A stretch of DNA of 11,573 nt from Desulfobacterales bacterium. Its GTDB lineage: Bacteria > Desulfobacterota > Desulfobacteria > Desulfobacterales > Desulfobacteraceae. Numbering within the stretch: the first letter of the stretch is position 1; each line of letters opens with the position of its first letter. The notes under the pieces were generated by a model. The model ran no database searches. It had not been told where the DNA came from and saw only the letters and a list, made by a program, of their open reading frames with translations. Below, piece after piece: positions 1 to 7,251 of the stretch. The DNA lies in NCBI GenBank assembly GCA_022361095.1, contig JAKSBO010000044.1:1-11573 (forward strand), in the 5' to 3' direction. The translations under genes and the position numbers were made by a program.

Positions 1-2379
1 GCAGGCATCAATGATTGTTTCAGTTTTGACTTTTTCCGTTACATTATGGGGGTAAAGAAACAACAGGGGACTGGTACAGGGCTCATCTATCTTCAGTTTA
101 GGGGCCGCAGCGTTCCATATCGGCCCCGGGTCTGTTCCCATGGGAGCATTGAGCCTGGTTTCGGCCCACCATGCCCATGTTGAAAGAGGAACAGATGTAT
201 TCTCAGCCCATTTTTCCGGTAATAAGGACCAGTCAATGGCTTGGCATCCGGCTGCAAAACGATGCATTAAGCGTAAATCACGGTCTGTTATCAATTCGTT
301 TTCAGCCCCTTGAAGATATAACAGCGCACTGCCAAACCCGCACTGCATCAAGTTAAGGGAATTTTGTTCATACCATGTGGGCTCTTCATTTTCCGGCAGG
401 GTAACCGGTTGTCTTAACAGTGTTTGCAAATATGAATACGCGGCCTGACGCCGATAGATTAAATGATCTTTCCGGGACATGTTTACAGCGCACTTGACAG
501 CCTGATTGGCCATAAGGCGACAGACCAGTGCCCTTATATAGCCTGCCCCTGCGGGGTCGCGCCGGGATAGTTGTTCAAGTTCATTATGAATCAATGTCAG
601 GTCCGTATGCCCGGAAAACCGGCAGTATTCCAGCAGGTAAACCCAAAGGTTAAGTTTCTCCCGATGCTTGCGAAGTGCGTTCAACAATATTAAAAAAATG
701 CGCATCTGACGTTTGCGTTGCTTATGGGTATTTGCAGCGGAGCGCTGTTGATGCTCCTTTTTAAGGCGTTTAATTTCCTGCTGCAGCGCCAGGATGCGTT
801 TATGTGTTGCGGCGGCCTCCTCAGTTTTGGGGCGTAGTCCCTGCAAATGCTTGCAAAGGGAAGCCTCATGCTTTTTATTTTCAAAAAGCCGGCGTTCAAT
901 CAGGCACAGGTTGGCTTGGTTTCCTAAAACTTCCTGGGGCACAGACCAGGCAAGTTTGCGGGCAACCCTGTCGATTTTGATATCATCACTGCCGGCAGGG
1001 CCTGATTCCCGGCCAAGCAGCAGGTTTTCCATTTCGTCAATGTACAGTGTTTTCTCCCGTTGCTCCAGGAGATCAAAATTCAGATCCTTTATATTGGTCA
1101 GCACCCTCAGGGCCCTGGTTATCATTGGAAGCGGATTGGTATTATCCAGGCGTGCATCCTGGGCCGCCTGGTGCTTGGGCGCCCGGTTTAGTATTTCAGA
1201 TTGAATGGTATGCTGCGGGCAAGTTCGATATCCGGAAAGGGATTTCGGCGCGATGAATTTCCAGTCCAATGTGGTCCCGCAGCCATGATCATCCAAGAGC
1301 ACCTGGTACTCTTTGGTCCAGTTAACCAGGCTTGAAAAATCACGGGAAAGAAAACAATGGTCAGCACCAAAGCGAAAATGAGCAATTCTTTTGCCGCGGA
1401 TATCAGATGCCGGAACCGGTCTGGAAGCAATAAGACGCTTTGTTATCGTCTGCTCCACCGCCATGAGCGCCACATTTTTCAGAAAATCGGAAACGGCCAG
1501 ACCTGCAGGAATGGTGGTCAGTGCGCCGTTTTCCGTGCCGGAGCCGTCACCTTCCGGCGGGTTGGCTTTCCAGTATTGCCGTTCAAGCCTGAACTGCAGA
1601 AGCTGGGAAGCAAGTTGGTGAATCCGGGGTTGAAACTCGGTTAAATAGGCAGAAAAATTATCTGCAACAGCTGCGAGACTTCCTTGTGAAGAACAGGTTT
1701 CAAAGGAAATCTGAGCCATGTATACATTGCTATCCGTCCCCGTTGGCCAGTAATCATCCTGCAGGTAGGGGAGTCTTAGACTACCGGCAATATACCGTTC
1801 CCGCTCAAGCACTTGACGTTCAGGCGCTTCAAGATCATCGGGGATTAACAATCCGGCCATGGCCCTGGCTGTAAGAAAAATATGGCGCTGATACAGGGAC
1901 CAGGCTGACTGGGAACTTTGATAGATGCGTCCACCGGCGTGTTTGTAGCCACCGATCCTGGTGACAACCGTGCCGTTTTTTTCTTCTTCCCAGGTCGACC
2001 TATGAAGACGCCCCCCATAGCTCCAGGGGGGCATCTGACAGTCCAGGGCCGGACCGATAACGTTCAAAAAGGCGATCCAGGCCACCTGATCCCGAACGGA
2101 AATGTCATAAATAATCCCTGCCTGGTCACTATTTCCGCCGGCATGGGACGGCAGTGGAAGTGGGCGAACAGGTTCCGTCTGATAGGTTAATTCTTTAAAT
2201 TTACGGGCAATTGTATCTAATTCTTCCTGCAGGTTCGCTTCAAAGCAGGATAGTCGGTAATCGTCAATCCAGGTATGAACTGACTGTGTATAGCGCTGAT
2301 ACTTTGACCAGGCCCAGTACAGATTTTGAGGACATGTTAATAAATCTTCCAACGTTTTGATATATTTGGTATCAGGCAT
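1..2379 (-). CDS. UG/Abi-like (defence-associated type) reverse transcriptase with degenerate active site, C-terminus beyond window
   Basis: A single stop-free frame of 793 codons runs from an ATG at 2379 to the left edge, so the C-terminus is missing. An in-frame stop lies shortly upstream of the ATG, and a GGGGG stretch precedes the ATG. Residues about 90-125 hold VRDQV, NVIGP and MPPWSYGGRL, and 290-305 hold IPAGLAVSDFLKNVAL. Both match the fingers and motif B of the UG class of bacterial reverse transcriptases. Residues 332-341 read IAHFRFGADH, where this class normally has a Y/F-x-D-D-H motif C, so the first catalytic Asp is Ala339. Around residue 225 (AQISFE) the usual motif A Asp seems to be Ser. 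DFSSLVNWTKEY (347-358) and a motif D-like stretch follow. Residues 440-793 are helical, with a basic coiled-coil-like part at about 520-560. Many UG enzymes defend against phage. Some carry C-terminal nitrilase domains, but none is visible here. The RT fold is well supported; the subfamily and the inactivity are inference. Confidence 0.75.
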   Translation of the reverse strand, partial: MPDTKYIKTLEDLLTCPQNLYWAWSKYQRYTQSVHTWIDDYRLSCFEANLQEELDTIARKFKELTYQTEPVRPLPLPSHAGGNSDQAGIIYDISVRDQVAWIAFLNVIGPALDCQMPPWSYGGRLHRSTWEEEKNGTVVTRIGGYKHAGGRIYQSSQSAWSLYQRHIFLTARAMAGLLIPDDLEAPERQVLERERYIAGSLRLPYLQDDYWPTGTDSNVYMAQISFETCSSQGSLAAVADNFSAYLTEFQPRIHQLASQLLQFRLERQYWKANPPEGDGSGTENGALTTIPAGLAVSDFLKNVALMAVEQTITKRLIASRPVPASDIRGKRIAHFRFGADHCFLSRDFSSLVNWTKEYQVLLDDHGCGTTLDWKFIAPKSLSGYRTCPQHTIQSEILNRAPKHQAAQDARLDNTNPLPMITRALRVLTNIKDLNFDLLEQREKTLYIDEMENLLLGRESGPAGSDDIKIDRVARKLAWSVPQEVLGNQANLCLIERRLFENKKHEASLCKHLQGLRPKTEEAAATHKRILALQQEIKRLKKEHQQRSAANTHKQRKRQMRIFLILLNALRKHREKLNLWVYLLEYCRFSGHTDLTLIHNELEQLSRRDPAGAGYIRALVCRLMANQAVKCAVNMSRKDHLIYRRQAAYSYLQTLLRQPVTLPENEEPTWYEQNSLNLMQCGFGSALLYLQGAENELITDRDLRLMHRFAAGCQAIDWSLLPEKWAENTSVPLSTWAWWAETRLNAPMGTDPGPIWNAAAPKLKIDEPCTSPLLFLYPHNVTEKVKTETIIDAC

Positions 2380-2638
2380 GGATATACTTACCCCCGATTC
2401 AATGTATTATCCAGATATTTAGCATACCGGGCCGGGCACGTCTATTTAAAGTCCGGATAACCACCTAAGATCTTTAAGACTTTTGGGCGAATTCCCATTT
2501 TCAATGAATAATTCGGTCTTTTTTATCAACCCAATAAAGATTAAGACTGACTTCATCAAACATGCCTTATCATAAATCTGGCATTTTCCTGATGACGCTG
2601 GGTGCTTTATCGGTCTTCATGTCATTTATTTTATCGTT
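2380..2638. other. Non-coding leader between the hydrolase gene and the reverse transcriptase gene
   Basis: This 259-bp stretch holds no credible gene. It presumably carries the promoter of the minus-strand reverse transcriptase gene, but I see only weak matches, such as a TTTAAA/TATGCT pair about 18 nt apart on the minus strand near 2420-2450. Short inverted repeats are present: ATGCC/GGCAT at 2562-2584, and a weak GTCTT/AAGAC pair on the minus strand around 2515-2550. None is convincing as a terminator. Several defence reverse transcriptases use an adjacent non-coding RNA, so structured RNA here is possible but not shown. Confidence 0.35.
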
Positions 2639-3490
2639 TCAGTGCATGGGGTCAAAGTGAAGGGACAGCCCCACACCAGTTTCTTTCAACGGTGCCACCC
2701 CGGCCAGGGAAACCTTTGAATCAAGATCCGTACAATGGCAGGCATGGATGGCAAGGGGCTTTATGTGCCGGAAAAAATCCAGGGTGCCTGCCATCCGGGA
2801 GGTTGACGGATTGAGCAGATGAAACCCACCGATAATGTCAGCAATCCGCTTCTCTCCACACACCCGCCGGGCATGGGAAATGATGTTACAAATCCCGGAA
2901 TGGGAACAGCCCGTGATAATGACAAGTCCCCGGTCTGATTTATATGCCAGTGCGGAATCGTCCGGAATCAGGTCAGGCACAAGTCCGTCAGATGTCTGCT
3001 TCATCCCGATGGGCGTCTGGCCTTCAAAGTTGTTTTCCCTGGGAATTTCACCTAAAAAAACAAGGCGGGGACTTAAGTTGACCGGGGTTTCTGTCAGGGC
3101 CAGCGCCATGTGACGGCCGGCTTTTTCCTTTGCCACCAGACATCCGATCTCTGCCAGGTTGCCGGCCTGCACAGACGAAAAAACTTCCGGATGGGCGACA
3201 AGTTTCGGATGTTTAATTTCCAGGCCTTCAATGGTGGATTCGGTCAGGTAACGGATATAAGGGTCCAGTCCCCAGGTATGATCCAGATGACTGTGGGAAA
3301 GGACCAGATAATCCAGACCGGACAGATCCTTTCCCAATTTTGCGGCATTTCTCAAAAAAAGATCTGAATAGCCCAGATCGAACAGCACGTTTACATCTTC
3401 ATCTTCTATGAGAATTGACAACCCTGGCTCGGCTGTCAGATACCGGTCAATAAAGGTATTGTTGTCTACCAACAGAGTAAGATTCATCAT
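2639..3490 (-). CDS. Metallo-beta-lactamase-fold metal-dependent hydrolase (COG1237-like)
   Basis: This 283-residue protein has the metal ligands of the metallo-beta-lactamase superfamily. SHSHLDH at 65-71 is the HxHxDH motif. GCSHSG at 195-199 and GGFH at 221-224 supply further His ligands, and HACHCTD at 249-255 is the C-terminal His/Cys region. The spacing and the GCSHSGI and HCT signatures match the COG1237 group, which includes archaeal 7,8-dihydropterin-6-methyl-4-(ribofuranosyl)aminobenzene-5'-phosphate synthases. That specific reaction cannot be assigned to this protein. There is no signal peptide, so it is cytoplasmic. Its start (ATGATG) lies three bases after the stop of the AF1514-like gene and has no clear ribosome binding site of its own, which suggests translational coupling. 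The substrate is unknown. Confidence 0.85.
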   Translation of the reverse strand: MMNLTLLVDNNTFIDRYLTAEPGLSILIEDEDVNVLFDLGYSDLFLRNAAKLGKDLSGLDYLVLSHSHLDHTWGLDPYIRYLTESTIEGLEIKHPKLVAHPEVFSSVQAGNLAEIGCLVAKEKAGRHMALALTETPVNLSPRLVFLGEIPRENNFEGQTPIGMKQTSDGLVPDLIPDDSALAYKSDRGLVIITGCSHSGICNIISHARRVCGEKRIADIIGGFHLLNPSTSRMAGTLDFFRHIKPLAIHACHCTDLDSKVSLAGVAPLKETGVGLSLHFDPMH

Positions 3491-3493
3491 CTA

Positions 3494-3793
3494 TCAGATT
3501 TTAAGGACCATGAACAGATAGTCCCCGTCATTGATATCAATGGTGAGATTTGCCCCCCTGCCCCGGGCATAACGAATCCAGAATGGCTCATCACCAATAC
3601 CGCACTCATAATCCGGATAGGTCTGCCCGGTCACCCCGTTTTTCCATGACAGGATCATGGGGTGGGAACAAAGCTCAAGTGCCTTCTCTTTGGCCGCCTG
3701 TTTGGCTGCAGCAAAATCTAGGTCTGGCAAATTAATGTTCATATTGATATATTCTTCGCATTGGTTTTGGGAGATACTGCCAATCGCTACCAT
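3494..3793 (-). CDS. Small AF1514-family protein of unknown function
   Basis: This 99-residue soluble protein has the pattern I associate with the AF1514 family (named after an Archaeoglobus protein and seen in sulfate reducers). An N-terminal helix LDFAAAKQAAKEKALELC is followed by HPMILSW, then a YPDYECGIGDEPFWIRYA segment with a conserved Cys, and IDINDGDYLFM near the end. The function is not known. The chosen ATG at 3793 has a strong GGAGGT ribosome binding site only about four bases upstream. A second in-frame ATG near 3742 would remove 17 residues and lacks a ribosome binding site. The gene is the first of a two-gene unit with the metallo-hydrolase, only three bases apart, so the two may share a task. 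Family assignment is from memory of the pattern and is moderately sure. Confidence 0.7.
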   Translation of the reverse strand: MVAIGSISQNQCEEYINMNINLPDLDFAAAKQAAKEKALELCSHPMILSWKNGVTGQTYPDYECGIGDEPFWIRYARGRGANLTIDINDGDYLFMVLKI

Positions 3794-3831
3794 AGGACCT
3801 CCATATATTGGTATGGGTTTAAAATCAAGGT

Positions 3832-3841
3832 TGCACGTGCA
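3832..3841. promoter_or_regulatory. Perfect 10-bp palindrome in the divergent intergenic region
   Basis: TGCACGTGCA is a perfect palindrome directly upstream of the putative -35 element of mtgA, between the divergent AF1514-like gene and mtgA. The position would suit an operator for a dimeric regulator. A 10-bp palindrome can also arise by chance, so this is only a candidate. Confidence 0.3.
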
Positions 3842-3842
3842 G

Positions 3843-3870
3843 TTTTCACTTACACTTAAAAAAAGATAAT
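3843..3870 (+). promoter_or_regulatory. Putative sigma-70-type promoter of mtgA
   Basis: TTTTCA (3843-3848) and GATAAT (3865-3870) are separated by 16 bp and lie 35 bp before the TTG start. The -10 matches five of six consensus positions. The -35 matches four of six. Confidence 0.4.
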
Positions 3871-3891
3871 CTCTGATTTATAGTTTGGCAA
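3863..3891 (-). promoter_or_regulatory. Putative divergent promoter of the AF1514-like/hydrolase unit
   Basis: On the minus strand TTGCCA (3891-3886) and TATCTT (3868-3863) are 17 bp apart. Its -10 overlaps the -10 proposed for mtgA on the other strand, so the two promoters would compete for polymerase. This rests on the sequence match only. Confidence 0.3.
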
Positions 3892-3904
3892 TGTTCTTGA
3901 GAGA

Positions 3905-4633
3905 TTGAAAACAAAACACCCGGACGAAATCAAAAAAAGAATGAAACAGAAATTAATAACCTGGATAAAAAAAGTGATTGCCGGACTGATTTTTACCGTG
4001 GTGGCGGCTACCTTTCTCCAGGTTCTGATTTTCAAATACGTCACCCCGCCCTTCACGGTCAACATGATCTATGAAAGGGCTATTGCTGCCCGCAAAAAGA
4101 TGCAGTTCAAGCCCAGGGCTTATGATTGGAAGAATTTAGATCAGATATCCGTGTATCTGCAACAGGCAGCGCTGGCCTCCGAAGACCAGCGCTTCATGTG
4201 CCACCATGGATTTGATTTCACGGAAATAAAAATCGCCCTAAATGATATCATTGCCCAAAAAGGAGTCAGGGGGGCGTCCACCATCAGTATGCAAACAGCC
4301 CGCTCCCTTTTTCTGCCCTCAAGCCGCACATTGGCCAGAAAACTTGCCGAAGCCTGGTATACGGTTTTAATTGAACTGGTCTGGGATAAAAAAAGAATTC
4401 TTGAGATGTATCTCAACACTGTGGATTGGGGAAAAGCCAATGTGGGAGCCCAGGCCGCAGCCCGTGCCTATTTTTCCTGCAATGCCAAAAACTTAACAGC
4501 CGAACAGGCAGCCCTTTTGACCGCCATCCTGCCAAGCCCCCACAAATGGTCTGCAGTCAATCCCGGCCCCCATGTCCGGCAGCGCCAGGCACGTATCCTA
4601 AAACAAATGAAAAACATGCCCGTAATTAAATAA
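3905..4633 (+). CDS. mtgA: Monofunctional biosynthetic peptidoglycan glycosyltransferase
   Basis: This GT51 enzyme polymerises lipid II into glycan strands at the outer face of the inner membrane. Residues 1-23 are basic, one membrane segment spans about 24-44, and the catalytic domain faces the periplasm. The GT51 motifs appear in order: ASEDQRFMCHHGFD at 91-104 with the catalytic Glu93, GASTISMQTARSLFL at 123-137, RKLAEAW at 145-151, and KRILEMYLNTVDWG at 163-176. There is no transpeptidase domain, so it is MtgA rather than a class A penicillin-binding protein. The length of 242 is the same as the E. coli enzyme. The 3905 start is a TTG with little ribosome binding site. An ATG at 3941 would give 230 residues and still keep the membrane anchor, so the exact start is open. 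Confidence 0.93.
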   Translation: MKTKHPDEIKKRMKQKLITWIKKVIAGLIFTVVAATFLQVLIFKYVTPPFTVNMIYERAIAARKKMQFKPRAYDWKNLDQISVYLQQAALASEDQRFMCHHGFDFTEIKIALNDIIAQKGVRGASTISMQTARSLFLPSSRTLARKLAEAWYTVLIELVWDKKRILEMYLNTVDWGKANVGAQAAARAYFSCNAKNLTAEQAALLTAILPSPHKWSAVNPGPHVRQRQARILKQMKNMPVIK

Positions 4634-4665
4634 TTCCTGCCTGAACACAACCCGGTGTTTGGACG

Positions 4666-4768
4666 AAACGCTGACCAGGTGCAAGGCGCAGAAAAATTTG
4701 GAACAGGCGCATACCAATGTATGTGAGGATTGCAAATCTTTCTGTAACGCCGCAGATGGGTGACGTTT
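4666..4768. repeat. Long imperfect palindrome between convergent genes
   Basis: This stretch of about 103 bp is symmetric around position 4716.5. CATAC (4710-4714) pairs with GTATG (4719-4723). AGAAAAATTTG (4690-4700) pairs with CAAATCTTTCT (4733-4743) with one mismatch. GGCG pairs with CGCC further out, and AAACG (4666-4670) with CGTTT (4764-4768). It fills the gap between mtgA and the convergent isomerase gene, so it may act as a transcription terminator for both. Its size and layered symmetry resemble dispersed intergenic palindromic repeats (REP- or MITE-like). No second copy is present in this window. A small hairpin, AACAC/GTGTT at 4644-4659, sits just before it. Confidence 0.7.
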
Positions 4769-4784
4769 AGCCACCCCCCCATTG

Positions 4785-5888
4785 CTATTGGAAGTCTACC
4801 AGTTCTACGTCAAATATCAGGGTAGACTTAGGCGGAATCGCACCAGGATAGCCCCGCTCCCCATATGCCAGGGAATAAGGAATCAACAACTTACGGGCCT
4901 CGCCTTTTTTCATGCCCTCAATCCCGATATCCCAGCCTTTAATCACCTGCCCCTTACCCAGGACAAATTCAATGGGATTGTCCCGGTCCCTGGAGGAATC
5001 AAACTTTTGGCCGTTGGTGAACCTCCCGGTATAATGCACCTTAACCCTGGCCCCGGCGGCAACAGCAGGGCCGGTGCCGTCATGCACCGGTACATACATC
5101 AATCCGGATTGTGCCTTCACGGCATCGGGATATTTTTCATGCATCTGCGCTTTAAACGTTGCCATGTCTTTCATTCTGTCCTGTGTAATTTGCGCTTTCC
5201 TGTTTGCAAGAATGGCATCAAATCCGGCCTGGTCCGTTCTGAACGCCTTGGCCTCATCCCCGATTGCCAGGATCTCAACGGTTTTAATTTTATCGCCTTT
5301 TTCAATGGCATTGACCACTGCCATGCCCTTGATAACCTTGCCGAACACCGTATGCTTGCCGTCCAGCCAGGGCGTTGCTTTGTGGGTTATGAAAAACTGA
5401 CTGCCATTGGTACCGGGGCCGGCATTGGCCATGGACAAAATTCCGGGGCCGTCATGGTTTAATTCAGGCCGAAATTCGTCCGGGAACCGGTATCCCGGAC
5501 CACCCCGGCCCGTGCCTTCAGGATCACCGCCCTGGATCATAAAATCAGGGATTACCCGGTGAAATGTCAATCCATCGTAAAACTTTTCGCCCTTTTTAAC
5601 ATGTGTATCCATTTTTCCCAGTGCAAGCCCTGCAAAATTGGTTACAGTCAACGGGGCCTGTTTGTAAAAAAGTCGGAGAAGAATAATTCCTTTGTTCGTA
5701 TCCATTTTTGCATACAGACCGTCTGAAAGGTCTGCCTCGTCCTGGGCCAGTGCACCGGAAGGGATTGTGGTCAAAGAAAAAAGAGTTCCCCAGACCAGAA
5801 CGGATCTTAATAGTCTAAAGCTAAATTGATTACACCAACGAAAAAAGGTGCCGTGGCCGGGCCGGGCTGTTTTCTTATTATACCGCAT
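4785..5888 (-). CDS. Exported dual prolyl isomerase: cyclophilin-FKBP fusion
   Basis: This 367-residue protein carries two unrelated peptidyl-prolyl cis-trans isomerase folds. A signal peptide with a long basic lead ends at SGALAQ (cleavage near residue 48), so the protein acts in the periplasm or outside the cell. The cyclophilin domain spans about 58-212. It has [15 protein letters not shown] (109-123, catalytic Arg111), [14 protein letters not shown] (153-166) and [12 protein letters not shown] (174-185, Trp174). A charged helical linker covers about 213-262. The FKBP domain spans about 266-367. It has VHYTGRF (284-290), FDSS (296-299), GQVIKGW (313-319) and [13 protein letters not shown] (341-353), with pocket residues Tyr286, Asp297, Trp319 and Tyr342. 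All key residues of both sites appear present, so both halves are probably active. AGGA lies eight bases before the ATG. It likely assists folding of envelope proteins. Confidence 0.93.
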   Translation of the reverse strand: MRYNKKTARPGHGTFFRWCNQFSFRLLRSVLVWGTLFSLTTIPSGALAQDEADLSDGLYAKMDTNKGIILLRLFYKQAPLTVTNFAGLALGKMDTHVKKGEKFYDGLTFHRVIPDFMIQGGDPEGTGRGGPGYRFPDEFRPELNHDGPGILSMANAGPGTNGSQFFITHKATPWLDGKHTVFGKVIKGMAVVNAIEKGDKIKTVEILAIGDEAKAFRTDQAGFDAILANRKAQITQDRMKDMATFKAQMHEKYPDAVKAQSGLMYVPVHDGTGPAVAAGARVKVHYTGRFTNGQKFDSSRDRDNPIEFVLGKGQVIKGWDIGIEGMKKGEARKLLIPYSLAYGERGYPGAIPPKSTLIFDVELVDFQ

Positions 5889-6299
5889 CTGATGTATCCT
5901 GAATTTGATTTTTCTTAAATGTTGCCGGAAAACCGGAACAATTGAGATTTTAAGCCTTTAAGTCCCGGTACCTGAATCCAAATTTTGGATCGAATATTAA
6001 CATGTTTCCGGCAAAACACAAACGTCTTTAAATTGAATGTTGCAAAATTCAATCCGGCATTCAAATATGAAACACAAAGCAATCTATCTGAATTTAAATA
6101 CAAATCGCCCTTCAACCATAGAACCCGTTGCACAATGCAACATTTCATGAAACCAATACCAATCGGCTCAAGACAAAATAATTTCCAATAAATTAAGCAT
6201 GTTAAAACCAGAAACATCTCCGGCACAATAGTTGCCATAATTAATGCTCAAATATTATTAGAACATAATAAAAAAGGGGAGTTAGCAAAGGAGGCTGAC
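5889..6299. other. AT-rich non-coding region with inverted repeats
   Basis: This 411-bp stretch separates the divergent isomerase and kinase-like genes. Short open frames on both strands (around 5915-6238 and 5985-6191) lack family resemblance and plausible composition, so I do not call them genes. The stretch holds several inverted repeats. TTGCCGGAAA (5922-5931) is matched by its exact reverse complement at 6005-6014. ATCCAAA/TTTGGAT (5976-5990) is a palindrome around one central base. GTTGCA/TGCAAC (about 6128-6142) forms a short stem. Promoters for both flanking genes should lie here. Confidence 0.5.
6232..6258 (+). promoter_or_regulatory. Putative promoter of the cytidylate-kinase-like gene
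   Basis: TTGCCA (6232-6237) and TATTAT (6253-6258) are 15 bp apart, a little short, and lie 42 bp before the start codon. The sequence is very AT-rich, so a chance match is possible. Confidence 0.3.
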
Positions 6300-7235
6300 A
6301 TGAGTGTCATCACATTTTTTGGAAGAGCCTACACAGGCAAAGCGCAACTGGCACAAAAGGCAGGAGCCGCACTGGGGTATAATGTGCTTTACGACCAGGA
6401 CATTATCGATGCGGCAGCCGAAACATACAATTTAAAAAAAAGCAGTATTGAACGCAGTATTTTTAAAGATCCGCCGATTGCAGACCGGTATACCCCGGCT
6501 AAAGCGAAATGCATCGCAGCGGTAAGATCTGTTCTGGCTGACAAAATCCAACAGAGCCCTGTGATTGTCAGCGGATTTTTAGGCAAGTTGATTCCTTCGG
6601 AACTTGGCCTGCACATATTGGTTACAGCACCACAGGGGTTCAGAAACCGCAGAATACAGTGCGAAACAGGCAAAAAAACCGGCATTGACACCAAAAAGCA
6701 CCTGGCATTTAGTGACGAATCCTTTTTACGCTGGTCTCTTTATCTGCGCTCATCAGAAAGCCGCAGACCCATGGATTGCGACGGTGTTGTGAATGTGACC
6801 ACCGGACTGAGCCATCTGATTGAACTGATTTCCAGTGCGGCATTAAATAAAAAAGAAGAAATAACCGCCCAGGAATTTGCCTTGTCCGCCAAAGTTTCCC
6901 GCCTTATGGCTGAAAAAGGCCACCCGGTCTCCGTGGCAGCACGCCAAGACCAGTTGGACCTTGTTGTCCACAAACCTGTATTAATGTTTTCCAGGTACGG
7001 CAAAAAACTGGCAAGGCTTGTCCGGTCCGTTAGCGGGGTAGATAAAGTCAATACCCGCACCGGCAGGCTGTTTTACCAAACCGATATCCTTCCGGGCAGC
7101 CATTATTTCAACACCCCGACCCCTGCCCCCATAAAAAAACAGTATGAACAGCTTTATGCAACCGTGACGGAACGCCGCCCGGCCTTCATGAACCGGGCAA
7201 CGTCAGAACCACAGCGGGTTTCCGGCCATGCGTGA
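6300..7235 (+). CDS. Cytidylate-kinase-like protein with a BON-like C-terminal domain
   Basis: This 311-residue soluble protein begins with a P-loop-type start, ITFFGRAYTGK (4-14), followed by LGYNVLYDQDII (25-36). Further on come VIVSGFLGKLIPSELGLHILVTAP (about 88-111) and FRNRRI (114-119). That order matches the cytidylate-kinase-like family (Cytidylate_kin2 type), which is widespread in anaerobes and often has no proven substrate. The P-loop is GRAYTGK rather than a canonical GxxGxGK[ST], so kinase activity is uncertain. After a linker, residues about 189-258 (VSRLMAEKGHPVSV, then VRSVSGVDKVNTRTG) resemble a BON-type alpha/beta domain. The C-terminus is low in structure. The ATG has an ideal AGGAGG six bases upstream. 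It is a single gene, followed by hairpins at 7252 and 7343. Confidence 0.75.
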   Translation: MSVITFFGRAYTGKAQLAQKAGAALGYNVLYDQDIIDAAAETYNLKKSSIERSIFKDPPIADRYTPAKAKCIAAVRSVLADKIQQSPVIVSGFLGKLIPSELGLHILVTAPQGFRNRRIQCETGKKTGIDTKKHLAFSDESFLRWSLYLRSSESRRPMDCDGVVNVTTGLSHLIELISSAALNKKEEITAQEFALSAKVSRLMAEKGHPVSVAARQDQLDLVVHKPVLMFSRYGKKLARLVRSVSGVDKVNTRTGRLFYQTDILPGSHYFNTPTPAPIKKQYEQLYATVTERRPAFMNRATSEPQRVSGHA

Positions 7236-7251
7236 TATACTGTGGTAAAGT

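Noticed and set aside
794..1204. A 136-codon plus-strand open frame (and others at 1047-1256, 1357-1644, 1918-2190)
   Set aside because: They lie opposite the continuous 793-codon reverse transcriptase frame and have no family resemblance.
1..2379. Group II intron or retron reverse transcriptase
   Set aside because: No maturase or HNH domain, intron RNA or retron VTG/NAxxH motif is seen; the VRDQV...MPPWSYGGRL and IPAGLAVSDFLKNVAL pattern fits the UG/Abi-like class instead.
2562..2584. ATGCC/GGCAT hairpin followed by TTTT on the plus strand
   Set aside because: No plus-strand gene precedes it and the stem is only five base pairs, so it is not called a terminator.
4782..5462. A 226-codon plus-strand open frame
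   Set aside because: It is the antisense shadow of the cyclophilin-FKBP gene, whose motifs are unmistakable on the other strand.
5915..6238. A 107-codon minus-strand and a 68-codon plus-strand open frame in the spacer
   Set aside because: They overlap each other on opposite strands, lack ribosome binding sites and recognisable motifs, and the region is AT-rich with inverted repeats.
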